This document shows positions 1-12,749 of a stretch of DNA of 64,000 nucleotides, in pieces; position 1 is the first letter of the stretch, and every line of letters starts with the position of its first letter. The position numbers were made by a program, and so were the translations under genes. The notes under the pieces are model-generated. The model was not told the origin of the DNA. It ran no database searches and worked only from the letters and a program-made list of their open reading frames with translations. Origin of the DNA: Auanema rhodensis (taxonomy: Eukaryota > Nematoda > Chromadorea > Rhabditida > Rhabditidae); contig OZ059894.1 of the NCBI GenBank assembly GCA_964057225.1, positions 7,264,131 through 7,328,130 of the forward strand. The letters run 5' to 3'.

Positions 1-1
1 T

Positions 2-452
2 GAAATAGACGATATTCAAACTTATTATATTATATATCCAATTAAAATACTTTCTTTTATATTCACTATAATAACTTCCTTTGTTTTAACAAATTATTTT
101 GTGAGTTATATTAAGAATTTTAATTTTAATTTTGATTCTTATTAAGTGTATGAGATCATCTGTTGTTAGACAGTCATCTCAAATAACAACTCATATTCCT
201 ACATTCTGCTATTCGTTACTCTTAACTATAATATCTACACTTGAAATGTATGTATGGATTAACCCTGATTTAGTGCCATTAGATAGGAAGAAAAGTATTT
301 TTTATAATCTTATATCAATTACAATATTCACAGCTGTATTCCAAAATATGGCTTTACTTGAAGGGTTCGTTTCAATTATTTTTCTGCAAAACAACAATTT
401 AGAACTAAATTATCTTTCTTGCCTTCAGTATTACCTCGATTATCCTACATAG
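2..452 (+). CDS. Serpentine-receptor-like membrane protein, 3' end (partial)
   Basis: Two exons, 2-100 and 147-452, joined across a 46-nt intron with a perfect GTGAGT donor and an AG acceptor. The frame is open from the window edge to the stop at 450-452, giving 135 residues. I see three hydrophobic segments: one in the first exon (ILSFIFTIITSFVL), one near residues 50-70 and one near residues 86-115, separated by short polar loops and followed by a polar tail. This is the pattern of the last three helices of a nematode seven-helix chemoreceptor. That is inferred from topology only; no family motif is decisive. The 5' part lies outside the window. The 15-aa run before the second exon that also reads open is intron. 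Confidence 0.5.
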
Positions 453-2697
453 AAAAGTACTTTTCAAAAATTCTGCATTCGGAACATCTGTTGTTCGACA
501 TGTCGTAGGAGCAAGTATAACGTTAGTTTCATCAAGTATTGACCTTTGATGATTAAACTATATATTTGTAGGCCAAGTCGAAAATGAATAAAACTTCAAA
601 TTGACAAATTTCAAAAAAATAAATTTTGGTCATCGGGTATATGAACGAGATTTAAATAGAATAAGACTTATGTTTATTTGTGTAAGTAAGTATGTACAAG
701 TATATATGAATTAAATATTTGAAAACGAAATAGAAAAGATGAAACTACAATAGCTTTTCCGACTTACAATCTCTTATGAGCAATATACAAGCTCTTTTCT
801 AGTCTGTTTGTTTCGCATGAAAAAGTAAAAAATAAACGGAAAATGAGTTCACATTAAGAATTTCGCCATTTCACAAAGTGCTTCTTCTATTCAATTACAA
901 GCTTCCCAAATTCACCAAAGGCAAATTAAAATAGTTATTTCATGTTATAATCCTATTGTATTACGAATACAATAACAACATGTTCAATGGTTTAACCTCA
1001 TCGATAATTCTTATTTTCAACAATTCTCTATTCAATAAACAAATAAACTCTTAACTATCATAAGCGATCAGAAAGCAATCATCCGGAACAAGACAAGCAC
1101 AGAACATCTGTATTTGATTAAAGCCTCAGTTGTTCATAATTTCAAAACAAAATACATTTGAGCAGAAGTTCTTCTATTTTCAAAATCATTGCAACTGTAC
1201 TTCCCAAGCTACTTATTTTTCATATTTATTTCTTTCAGAATGGTAAAAGCAATCCATTTACCTTCTGGAAGTAATGCTTTATCCGTCTACTCGCTTATTT
1301 TATCCGGTCAAAGATTCATTTTGAATGTGGTGTTGCTATGAAACGAATAAATATTCCTAAAGTGTTCTCCATTATACCAAGTAAATAAAAAATACACAGA
1401 GTTTTTTCAGGAACGAGTGCTTTTTCATGTTATCATGATAGAAGACCAATTTTTTGTTGCTCAGCAGGAGTTCGAACTTTTCGTATCTTCTTACTTTTAA
1501 GCAATACCCGATACTGCAGCTGTTTTTTTATTATGAAACTAAAAAATATTGCAGTTCAATGAGGCCATAGATTATTGTTAGGCTTTCGCTCATGTGGTAA
1601 CCACAATAGGTTATACCGTGTCATTGATCGAAAACTAGTTAATGGATATTTCGGACAGGTCAGACAGACTCATCGTTGAAAAAAATGGCAAACGTTGTGA
1701 TTGGAGAGAAATAATAACGCTATGGTATGAATAGAAAAAAAAACTTCATAATAAGAACGCGATAAAAAATAACCTTTTATGCATCACACCTATTACGACT
1801 AGAACTACAGAGTCTTTGGAAAAGTTCTGTCAATCTGTCTTTCCATCTGGTAACTGCTTGAATGTTAGCAGCATATTAGACTTGTAATTAGTTTGAACAG
1901 GAAATAGTAGTCGGTATAGCCCTGCTGCTTTATTAAATTGGACTTTCTTTGTCATTTTGAGATATATGTTTCTGTGAAAATATCTGAGCGCATGTTTCTT
2001 GGAGGGAAAGTCTAACTTGAATATTCTGTCATTCCGCCTTAACTTGTGGAGATTCGCATGAGTCTTCCAGACAAAATTTCACTATTAAACGGCTGAGCTT
2101 ATGTATGAGATAATGCGGAAAATCCATATGAAAACAAGAGAGTTAGTTAGTTAGAGAATGAAAATGAAAGAAAGAGATGGAGAAGGAACGATTCCTTCCA
2201 ATATATCGCATTTCCCTCTGGGGATGGTGTATGTTCTGTAGCTACATCGTTCTAGTAAGCAAGCCGAAAGAGAGAGCTTGCAGCCAGCCAGCTTCTCTCT
2301 TTCTCCTCATGCTCTTAGTAGTTCTTCCTCTGCCCCATTCATGTCTCTGCTCTCACTCCCTTATTTTATTTTACCGAATAGCTGTCTATGCTATTGTGCT
2401 CTCTATATCATCCCTCAGTTAGCTTACACTCTCTCATGCATTTTGTTACACTGTCTGACCTGCTCTATATCTTCTCAGCGCTCTCTCGGTCTCATCTCCT
2501 CTGTGAGACTAACGAAAGAGAGCGAAAAGGCAGTGTGGAAATTTAAGGAGTGTGCAGACATGCAGAACAGCGAACCGATTGCTATAAACCATGAGAGAGA
2601 CAGAGAGCAGCAAGAGAAATAGGAATTGAACGAGAGAGAAAGAGTGGGAGGGACTCTACCAGCGCAGCCCAGCAGTCGCAGTGAGTCTGTGTGTGCT
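453..2697. promoter_or_regulatory. Intergenic region upstream of unc-76
   Basis: No exon pattern is seen between the receptor fragment and the unc-76 start. An AATAAA at about 585 could serve the receptor gene. From about 2150 to 2660 the sequence turns rich in GAGA and CTCT tracts with several short ORFs on both strands, which overlap each other and look like compositional shadows. This part probably holds the unc-76 promoter and 5' UTR. An in-frame TAG at 2620-2622 limits how far upstream the unc-76 reading frame can begin. Confidence 0.5.
2479..2524. repeat. Imperfect inverted repeat (foldback)
   Basis: CGCTCTCT at 2479-2486 pairs with AGAGAGCG at 2517-2524, CG at 2487-2488 pairs with CG at 2513-2514, and GTCTCA at 2489-2494 pairs with TGAGAC at 2504-2509, around a 9-nt loop. 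That makes about 16 pairs with small bulges. It lies in the GA/CT-rich unc-76 upstream region, so part of the pairing may follow from composition. Confidence 0.45.
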
Positions 2698-5600
2698 ATG
2701 CGGGTAACTGCGACGACGAAGACTGCCAATGCCATGGACGCTGATCTACGAATACCCGATATACCTCTAGCAAAAGAAGAAGACATTGATTCGAACAAGA
2801 ATAGTCAGAAGTAAGTTTGACTGTTTCATTACTATTTTACGTTTTATCTATGCTTTTCCTTCTATTTTGTTCGATATTCCTATTGCTACAAGCTGGTGCG
2901 ACCCATATATATCTTGAGGCTCCCTGACCAAGACGACGATCGATAGCCTTTTTTGGCGTTTTGCCACCGACTTTTTGATCGTTCCCTTTGTTTAAAACAA
3001 TATATAATCACATATGTACTAACCCTATTGTTATCTTTATTATTTTTATGAGTTATCTATTACTTTGTTCAAAACACGTAAAAAGCATAATTCATGAACT
3101 TTTTTTTTCATTTTATCGTTCTCAACTCCACTATTGCTTATTCCAAATGTCTTTGAAACAGATTGATCTTACAAGCCTAAACTTGAATTACTTAGCGTGG
3201 TTACTCAACCAAGCTTTTCCTGTACTTCGCTCCGCATTGTTCTCGAAGGATATTGAATAAGCTTTACCCATCATGTGGCCATGGCTCACTTACATACAGC
3301 TTTTTTCCATTCTATGTATGCTTCTATCGATATCTTAGAATGTATTTTGTGCTCATCCCAGCCGTTTCTAATTGAATTTAATTCTGGATATGTGCAGTCC
3401 TCTTTTCGTTTCTTTCCCTTTGTTCTCCATTATCAACAAATTCGACCACCCGTTGGTTCGTATTCGTTAAATTAAGCTAACAAGGAAAGATAAAAGAAGA
3501 AGACTGCAATGAGTTTTAGGAAAGGCTTAAATTTAGCTCATTTTATTTATTCTTTGCAATTTCATGAAGTCATTCCATCCAGAAAATCCATATCACTTCT
3601 TTCTCCGGATTTTATGCTGAAAAGAAAAGTGATTATTTATGTTTGTGTTCGAAGAAAAACCCCATACTGGCTAACTTTCAGTGAATTATTGCATTGAGAG
3701 AAAAAATAGATCATTGATAGTTCTCAAAGAATGAGCTGTGATATCCGATAACAGCCGTCTGATGGCATAATGACTGAAAAGCTGACAAGCCAATCAGATA
3801 TGTCAAAACACTAACGATGCAATGAATTTGACCAAATTTGTTTCGTATTTGTTGATCTAACAAATAATCTTTCGGACTACGCTAGAGAGAAATCGCCATC
3901 ATCATCAATCGTTATCCCTCTTCTCCCTACCATCCCACGATTCCGATAGCTCAACCGTAAATAATTTTCTCTCCGCAATCACATCACAGACTATGCTTAG
4001 GAAGTGTGTATGTCGTCAATGTCGCGTTCATGCGACCACATTCACTGCTCTCTTTATCTTATCCTTCCCCTTTCTCCGTTTCCTTTTTTGTTATTTTTCT
4101 TTTTGCTCTCATCTTCAGACATAGTGAGCATCGTTGTTGACCCTATCGAAAAACTTCGACATCCACCACTTCTACTTGAAGCTATTCATCAGGACATACT
4201 TTGTGCTTTTGAATCGTGAAAATTGGTCGCGAACGCCTTCACATAGACATGAGTCACTCACACAATGGCGATGACCAATATGAAATGTCTTCGGAATACG
4301 GACGGCGTCCTTGCAGTTTCATCATCCTCATCATCATCAACATCATAGACTGCTGTTGCCTCATGTCACATATTCAATCCTTCATGCCCTGAAAGTGTCT
4401 TTTTGTATCCTGCAAATCTGGTATTTACCTCATGGGCAGGAGAGTAGCTACCAAATCTTGGCCTTATAACAAGTTCAAACCGGAAAAGCACTTGTTTTTT
4501 TTTTTTTTTTTTTTAAAACTACATTCTAAGCTTTCTTTCGATTTCTGGCTCTACTATTCGTCTTTCTCCCAAGTTTCATGTTGACGTTTTGATGTTTTCT
4601 ACTTACTTTATAAAAATTACATCCCACATTTCTCACTATTTTAACACTTCACCAACTTTTTCATATCCTGTTAGAGCTTTTCTATTCATTCCAACAAATA
4701 ACTTTGTTAGAGCTTCAGTGAAGCCTTGTTCTCTTTATTGAGTTTGGGCCAAATTTCAATGTTTCTAGTTGCTTTAATTAATTCGTTCTGATAGTATGTA
4801 CTAGGAAAAGAAACTGAATAGCAATCAATTCTGAAACATTTTTTTGCTCTCGTTCATCGACGCTTTTTCAATTTCACTTTCTCTGTGGACTTCCTATTCC
4901 GTAGGCCGCCAGTCGCCAACTTTGCTCTACAATCTTTGTTTAGCATTGAATGTAAAGATAGAAGCAGCAGAAGCAAAAGAATCAATGAGTGGTTGAGAAA
5001 TGAAGCAGGTAGTGAGGATTTGAGAGGGAAATAGCAAGAGCGAAAGAAAGAGAAAGGGAAAGAGAGATTTGGAGGGCACTATCCCTGTTTGTATACATGA
5101 GGAAATGTTTATAATAAGAGAAAATATGTATCGTTTCTGTTGTAAGTGTGAAGATTCTATGCCACATGGTGGAAACAAATCTGCGTTGCTTATTTAATTT
5201 TCTTTCGTTTTATTTTTCTTTTCTTTGAGCCCCGTTTGAGCTCCCTCTCTTGGCTGTATGCCATAGATTGATTCATTTGGTTTTCATCTTTAAGACATGT
5301 ATAGCCTCCTCGTTTTCTTTTTTTCAACATCTTAGTTAGCATGTGTCCGCAATCGACTGAATTCAAAAGAACATAGATATGTCTTAAATGCCATTAACAG
5401 CTACAAGTCTTCTGGTAACTAGAAAGTTGAAATAGTTTCAGAACAAAATCAACAACAGGTGTAGATTATACATATTCAACAAATTTGTTCATCAGTTATT
5501 TAGACTACGGAAATCTAACTGTTCATAATGCTTTTGCCTGTTCTACACTAAAATTATTAACTATAGTTTCATATAGTTTCCCTTCTCTGTTTCCCTTCCT

Positions 5601-8600
5601 CGGGTTCTCGTAAGAAAATTATAAGAGGCAAAAGCAACTAAATGAAATAAAAGAAAACTGAAGAAAAGGAAGCTGAAGAAAAGAAAGAATATACAAACAC
5701 AAATTTCACACATACACCAGCATACCAACATATGCAGTATGTCGTGGCTTTTGTCCGTTCAAGACGGCCTCACTGAATGAGAAAGAGAGACAGAGAGAAA
5801 GAGAGAGAATACAATGAAGAGAAACTGAAGATACCGCTACACGAAGCTTACTTAAGGATGCATTACCGCTCTAACCAGATATCTCTCCAACAGAACGATA
5901 TGCTATTTTCGTTCACAAAGGGAGTTCCTTCGTTTTGCCAGTAGTTGACAACAACACAGAGTCAAGACTATTGTTCTTTCAAAAAAGCATATTTTACCAA
6001 TCTTAAAAATTCACTGTTTTCTTACAATTTTGCCCGCTTTCAATCTGCTTGACCTCAGATGGTATTACCAGGTTTCTTCTTAAACTTCCCACATGCATGA
6101 CTTAAGTCTTTTGTTCAGTTTAAAAGCTAGCAAAGTATTCTTTGTTTTTAGCATCTTATTCAACTTTGTTGTTGATAAGACAGTTCTTATATTCTGAACA
6201 ATCAAATTCTTCCGTTCAGGTTTTTTAAATTCCACAAGACCAGCTGGACATTGAATCAAACAAGATAGCTGAAGCATATTGGCCTTTGATGCTCAAAACA
6301 TACATATATCTACATGGTCTCCATTTAACAAGATAAAATCATTTTGGGGACAATGTCGATGAACATGACTAGGAGACAAATCTATGTTTCCAAGCCTACA
6401 CAAAGGCAGTGATATTAGTACTGAGCCGGTCGATGGATTCCTCATTGAAGCAATTTATTCCCCGAGGACATTGGCTGACGAAGAGAGATATGGCGGGAGT
6501 CCGAAAGAATGAGCATAAGAGGAGAAGAAGGGAATAGTAGAAATGTTGCAAATAGGCCAATTTGTCCAGACTACGAGAATTTACCACAATCCTCTCTACA
6601 GCATAACTATGAAAACGAGAGTAATGTGTCAAAGAGTGTTGAAACTTCCTGTATCATTGGGGCATTTTTATTCTTCTTCTTCTCTTTTGAGCCTAATGGT
6701 GCTGAACTGCTGAATTCAAGATTTGTATATAGGGATTTCAAAAATAATGGAAGTATTAAAGATTCGTCAAACAATGTTTTAAAAACGTTTGCCAAGTGCC
6801 TAATGAAAGTAGTCTCCGAGTAATATTAACGACAAGCCTATTGACTAGTGTAACAACTATAAACTCAAGCATAGTAGTTTTTCAATTTATCACCTGAATC
6901 ACAAATATATTTTTGTTTTTTTGAGTTCAATAATATAGTTTGAAATATTTGTTATTATATTTTTTATTTTCAGTGAAGATGATGAGAATCCTGTTAGATC
7001 TGTTGAAGAAGAAAGAATTAGCGACGATTTCTCCGGGTCACTCGAGGTTTGTATTGCTTTTGGATTTGTTGAAACACAACTTCTTTTGAAAATGGAAAAA
7101 CTAATCTTATTCTGCTGTGTCATCAATACAAAATCGAAAGAAAAACGTTATTTGTACTTTTGTGAATCATGTACCTTCATTTTCTCAATATGATCACGCT
7201 ATACAATCAAAAAATTATTTGTAACAAAAAATTTTTTTTTCTCATGACTAATTTTTGTAGGATCTGGTAGGCAATTTTGATGAAAAGATTATCAACTGTC
7301 TCAAGGATCATGAAGCTAATACGGAAGAGATAGCTCCCGTTCAAGTTCGAACTCAGGATGAAATCATGTCTGAAAGCCAGTACGTTTTCATTTCATTTTT
7401 TTCAAAATGTTGGTACGATCTTCATCATACTATCTAAGTTTTCTAACGGGTTTTCATTCAAATAATTGGATCTAGTCTCCAAAATTGGCGCCTATTTCTC
7501 TATCATTTTTGGTGGCTTCTCTGTCGGAAATTAGTTCTGACTATACTAGTTGGATTTTTTATTCTGAAAATCGTATATGCGCTGAACAAAATAATTCCTA
7601 TAGACTATGAAATTCTGATTTTTCGATTTTCTTCATGATTAAGGTATAATTCGAAAAATCAAACAAATCTGGAATTCTATATGTCTATAAGAGTTTTTGA
7701 AAAAAAATTTTAAAAAACTTCTAAAGATAAGTGATTATTACGATGCAAAGTGAGCTATTCTTACGAAAAGAGGATGACATTACGATAGTAACAAGTGTTC
7801 CAGTCATATTTCTTTTTGAAGTTCTTGCATCCGTATTCAAATCACTTTAGATTTATTTTATTGTGTTTTAACAGTCAATAAAATCAACTATGTAATACAA
7901 ATTTGAGTTTACGCCACATATTCTTTCTATTGAATAATCAGGCAAAAAAACATTCGGTAAAATTCTTGTTTTAATATGAAAAGAAGAAAGGGAATAGAGT
8001 GAAAACGGTTTCATACCGTTGTTTAGCTAGTATTATAAGAAGATTATTTTGAATTGTTTTCAATATTTCCTATTCTCCTAGGAAATATACATATATATTT
8101 GAAAACAATCGTATAACAAATGAAAAAAAATACAAATATACATATACATATACATATATTTCTAGGACATGGTGGACACTCACAGGAAACTTTGGTAACA
8201 TTCAACCGTTGGATTTCCACAAATCAACAATTCGAAAACACATGTTACCAGCTTTAGATCTTCACGATCGTGTGGTGAGTTAGCATTTGTGATTGTTGCA
8301 AACCCGATGTAATTGGATGGTTAGAATATCAATGCTTGATACCTTTTGCCCTACTTTCTTTCTCAGAGGATATTCTGAAGAACAACTGACTTGCCCATCC
8401 AGATGGCCCATATGTCGTCAACTTGTCACTTTGAAAGCTATCTCAAGTATCGAAGCTCAAGCTGTTAATGATCCTCTGCCTTGTTTAATGAGACAGTTAT
8501 GATATTTTCTTGACTAAGCACATATTGAGTTGGCCTCGCTCGATATCTCCAGGGTATTTTTGATTGAGCCGTACTCCCTGTTCACACTATAATCTTCTTC

Positions 8601-11600
8601 ATCCTTTTATATTTCTCGTCACTGCATCTCATTGAAGAAGCTTCTCATTTCTTGTTGTTGTGAGTTCCATATTGTGATCTTTCTTCTCCCTTTTCTATTT
8701 GTTAGTTTGCTCCAGGGTTACATGCTCTTTTTCAACGAAACATAAACCATCCAGACGACTTTCTTTGCTTACACCCTTAGAAAGAAAGAATGATGAAGGA
8801 GTAGGAGGGGGGTCTTATCTGGGGTCTTAATCCTACCGCTAGATTCTCTGAACCTCCGGCACGCCACTGGTCCATTTCCTCTCTGCGTTTTCATCTAATC
8901 GTACATCTCTTTGTTCTCCCGAGCTCACACGAGAAAACATCCAGAAAACTAAAAGAGCTGAATAGACAACAAAGATGTGTGGTCAATAGGATTGGGACAC
9001 CAAGCATAGCCTCTTCAACCAATGATTCCCGCGCATCTGGAGAAGAATAATTTCACAAACTGAATATTGTACTTTATGATCCAATTTCTAATATAGGGAA
9101 TATACTTTTAGATACAATATCAATATCCTATCCTCCCTAAAAGTGTAATTGACGATTCCAGCTGGCATTCAATTAATGACCTTTCTTATATACCCCCTCC
9201 CAAATATCCTTACGAACAGCTCAATTCTCAAAGTTTCCTAGGGAGACACCATAAAAGGGGCAACCATAGTAAAAAGCAGTAGCAACACACTACTAGCTGA
9301 TTCCATAAAAAGATGAGTGAATTGATGAAAAACAGGAAATAATTGAGGCTAAAGATAGTGAATTAAATCGTTGAACCCTAGCTGTTCTTCTTTTCTTAGC
9401 TTCAAGCACTAAAAGCTCTTCCCCCTGTTAACGGCCTATGCCCTGCTTCAAAGACTAGGAAACAAGTGCCAAATAACAAAAGGATTGTATGCCAAATAAG
9501 CTTATGAGGAAAGAGAGCATCGGTAGGCTGGAGAGATGAGAATATAGAAGAATCGGAGGGAATGAAAAAAGAGGTGGATGCAGAGACGAAGAGGGGGCTC
9601 TCCCTGAGCTTCAACAACACACACCCACACGTGTCTAGCTGGGTTTTCATCGATTGCTCTTGTCGAGCTCTCTTTCTCTGAAGCATCAGGCCGTGCTTGA
9701 CTTCTAACTATATATGTCGTCAAACACGCAGACGTGAGCATCTTACGTGCTTTCCAAGTTTAAAGGTCACCAATATGAATATTCTTATACTGTAAGGCTC
9801 AGTCGTTCAGCAAGCAAATGTATGTCATATATATGCTGCTTCTTCTCCCTCTTAACTTGGTGCTGAATTTAATTAGATATTGGTACCCTTCTGGTCCTAT
9901 ATCATATGCTTTTGCATAAATGGCCAAAATAATAATTGTTTCAAATACATCTAAGGGTACACGTTTCCTTTCTCATAATTCATCCATATTTTCTTTCTCT
10001 CCCTGTCTCCCTCTTTTTCTATCTATCTGGCACCAACTATTCTTTCAATATAATTTCCAAGTGACGAAAACAGAGAAAAATAAGCTGCTTTCAATACTAA
10101 CTAATACAAATGAACATATTAAGAATTAAAATATCATCCAAAACCTCTCCTCTTTTACTGATTTCTCTGACTCATTTATTAGTTAAGCTTCAACTATCAA
10201 AACAAATTAAAGCCTTATAAAAAATAAAGTAGTGACTCATTTTTGGTAAAAAAAACTTATAATTCATGCATCTATCCATTGCTTCGTCGTTTTCTTCAAA
10301 GCTTATTGATTTATGTGTGTTTCGTATGCTACATCGATTTCAAATGTTCTACGATAAATCAGAATTTGTTTTCAGAGTAATAGTGAGGACGGAGGTGTCT
10401 CGTCCGGGGACGAGGATGAATTAAGACATCAACTCGATATGCATCAGCTTGTAGCTCAAGGAAGTCTTACAGATTCTCCTCCTCAAACTGCAGATCAGGT
10501 CATTGAGGAAATCGATGAAATGTTACAGGTATGAGCAGTATTTCAATAATTTTTCTTAAAATGTTGTATACTATGTTTATTAAACTTCCTACTTTTCAGT
10601 CATGTGATTTTACTGCATCGATGATGACCGATCGAACAATGGAATCTGTAGATTCAATGTACTCTTCAATGCGTTCGCCATTACCCTCAGGTGGAAACTG
10701 CTCAGATGCCGACTCCAAGTTGCGACAAACTCAGGCTTTAGCAAGTAACCCAGAAAGTAAGTCAGGTTTTATTTATTCCATTTCGGTTTTCTTCATTCCT
10801 AATACTTGTTGAAATAGTATCGTCACCGGGATACGGACTCTTTCTTTGGCAAGAATCTAGCCGCTTTTATATGCACAGCTCTTCTTAATATTTCTCTCTT
10901 GTTATACTTTATGGGTTGAAGCTCCTAAGCTTGTTCAAATGTGAAGAAAATCACTATATGCGAATTTTCTCTGAATATTCATCAGATTCTTGCAGTCTGT
11001 GCTCTCTAATAGAGAGCACGTGGATAAGCTTTTCCTGCTTAGGCGCACAACACCAACTTCTTACAGTCGTTCCCAGCATTCTTCATCCTGCTTTCCCTTT
11101 CTACTCTAATAATTTTATCTTAACAATTCACTTTTTTCTTAGTCAACACTTTATTTCACTTCCTTCACAAATTTGAAACAAAAAAATTGCATTTTAAAAT
11201 TAATAAATGAGTCCTTTATCCTGTGTGGTGAGAGGGGCGAGAAATAGATATCAGAAAGTTGAATATAGGGTGTTTGAAAATGAAGCAAGAAGAAATCATT
11301 AAATTCATTAAACATCCAAATAATATATCGAGATTATTGAATTGAAAAGGAATAAACAACTTTCTTTCTCTGCAGGATTCAACAGTGAAGCCCTCCATGG
11401 TAAATACTATTTGGATGTATTAGATTGGTTTTATGCACTCAACTTAGTTCTCTTTCTAGATTTTTTTTTCTGATTCATTAGCTTAGTTTAGCTTATATGT
11501 GATGTTCTATTGTTGTCCGTACAAACCGATCTGCATCCTCTTCTGTCTGTTTTTACTTTTCTCGGAAAATGCTTTTTTCATTTCATTCTAAAAACAGCAC

Positions 11601-12330
11601 TTTACACTATAAATCCACTTTCACTGTAGGACACCTTGTCACCTATCTTAGAAGTTTTTAGTAATGCACTGACTGATCTGAGCTTGGCTTCGACATCTCC
11701 ACATTTGCTCATTCTGATCTTTTCAGATCTCCAAGAATTATCGTATTCCAAATTGGTTACCCTTAATGCCGAAATGGAACAACTTATTCAAGTCTATAAC
11801 GAGAGTTTAGTAGAAGAATTAGCACACAGGTTTCAATTAATTTCTATACTTCAGTTTATATTCCAATTTCAGAGATGAACTTGAATATGAGAAAGAAATG
11901 AAAAATTCTTTCATTTCGTTGATATTGTCTATACAGAATAAACGAAGACAGTTCAATAATGAACGAAAAAGAAAAGGGGTATGGCATTAGTATTCTGCGA
12001 ACTTCAACTAAGCTTGATGTATTTCAGTCCAAACTTGACGCATCTCAACTCCCACAATTCATGACGGCTACTATTCCTTACAATGAAGGACAGCATGTAG
12101 ATAATTCAACCTTAGCCCAACTCATAAAAAGTAAGACAATAGCTTCGTTTTGGATTAAAGAACGTTTTTTATTTTGCTTCTTTTCAGTTCTAAAAGCTAT
12201 TAATGATGACAGCGCAACAGTTCCATCGTTACTAACAGATTATATTCTCACTGGTAAACGATATTTCTATGTTTTCTGTACCAAAGCCTTTTCAATTTCA
12301 GTTGTCTGCCCAAAAACTGTAGCCTGCTAA
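2698..12330 (+). CDS. unc-76: UNC-76 / FEZ (fasciculation and elongation protein zeta)
   Basis: FEZ proteins are kinesin-1 cargo adaptors needed for axon outgrowth and bundling. Coding exons: start-2810, 6974-7046, 7261-7379, 8166-8274, 10376-10528, 10600-10756, 11376-11399 (24 nt), 11727-11829, 11873-11978, 12028-12130, 12188-12253, 12302-12330; all phases agree. From ATG 2734 the product is about 372 aa, the size of known UNC-76. Family hallmarks are visible: acidic SLEDLVGNFDEKI block, the EIAPVQ segment, LRHQLDMH, TADQVIEEIDEML, and the conserved C-terminal coiled coil with LVEELAHRDELEYEKE and NSFISLILSIQNKRR, ending in VPSLLTDYILT and a VCPKT tail. The start is uncertain: ATG 2698 is in frame 12 codons earlier, but 2734 has a GCCATGG context and is preferred. 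Intron 1 is 4.2 kb and intron 4 is 2.1 kb, which fits a neuronal gene with intronic control. Confidence 0.95.
2811..6973 (+). other. unc-76 intron 1 (4.2 kb), no supported gene inside
   Basis: Contains a 20-nt poly(T) run at 4495-4514, a CAT/CATCAT-rich stretch near 4320-4350, and purine-rich GAGA tracts near 4990-5080 and 5770-5815. Short ORFs occur on both strands, including a 104-codon one at 6509-6823, but they overlap each other in opposite directions and show no splice context or recognisable domain. I see no RNA gene. Confidence 0.5.
8275..10375 (+). other. unc-76 intron 4 (2.1 kb)
   Basis: A strong acceptor (TTTCTTTCTCAG) ends at 8366 and would open a candidate alternative exon with an immediate stop (see findings). 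The 9400-9740 part is more GC-rich and holds two overlapping minus-strand ORFs with no recognisable domain. Otherwise AT-rich with nothing I can assign. Confidence 0.45.
10999..11019. repeat. Perfect 9-bp hairpin in unc-76 intron
   Basis: GTGCTCTCT at 10999-11007 and AGAGAGCAC at 11011-11019 are exact reverse complements around a 3-nt AAT loop. It lies inside the 619-nt intron between the 10600-10756 exon and the 24-nt microexon at 11376. Confidence 0.6.
11376..11399 (+). other. unc-76: unc-76 24-nt microexon (8 aa)
   Basis: Preceded by CTTTCTTTCTCTGCAG and followed by GTAAAT. It enters and leaves in phase 1 and encodes RFNSEALH. The flanking exons (ending at 10756 and starting at 11727) are also phase-1 compatible with each other, so the exon can be skipped without a frameshift. 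It sits just N-terminal of the FEZ coiled coil, where vertebrate FEZ has an equally charged short stretch. Confidence 0.7.
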
Positions 12331-12693
12331 CCGGTGCTCTCTGATCTCATCAGGCTTTTCCTGCCACAGCTACTTCATTATCATAATGTTTTCTAATTAT
12401 AACGCTTTCGTCTAGTCCACAAAACATGATTTTAAAACCAAGGATTTTGGGTGTCCGGTTGCTTTAAAGTTTCTTCACAGAACAATATCTATAGGTCCCA
12501 TTTTATAAGCTTGCAGGTGTTCGTATTTGCTTGACCAGCATTTCAAATGATTTTATTGACTGAATCTCTATAGGTCAATATTTCCATTATGTTAAGATGA
12601 AATATTGTTTCCATTATTTTGCCATCACAGATTCTGAGATTGCGCTATCTTATAGAGTTATACAAAATCTGCTTATTTTAAGCAGTTATTGTG

Positions 12694-12699
12694 AATAAA
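12694..12699 (+). terminator. unc-76: Poly(A) signal AATAAA, unc-76
   Basis: AATAAA about 365 nt after the unc-76 stop, the best plus-strand signal before the convergent neighbour. It is 17 nt from the opposing minus-strand signal. Confidence 0.6.
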
Positions 12700-12716
12700 T
12701 TTTTCTACTTTTACAT

Positions 12717-12722
12717 TTTATT
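12717..12722 (-). terminator. osgl-1: Poly(A) signal AATAAA, OSGEPL1 homologue
   Basis: TTTATT on the plus strand, read as AATAAA on the minus strand, 28 nt after the stop of the minus-strand gene. Confidence 0.65.
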
Positions 12723-12749
12723 TATCGAAAGGGTTTAAAAAACAAAACA

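Noticed and set aside
1460-1490. Possible tRNA B-box (AGTTCGAACT)
   Set aside because: Lacks the GG start and a matching A-box or acceptor stem; no cloverleaf can be built.
6509-6823. 104-codon plus-strand ORF in unc-76 intron 1
   Set aside because: Two minus-strand ORFs overlap the same bases, there is no splice context or domain, and a phenylalanine run marks low complexity. Most likely chance.
9402-9741. Two overlapping minus-strand ORFs (94 and 79 codons) in unc-76 intron 4
   Set aside because: They lie in different frames over the same GC-richer DNA, so at most one could be real, and neither has recognisable features.
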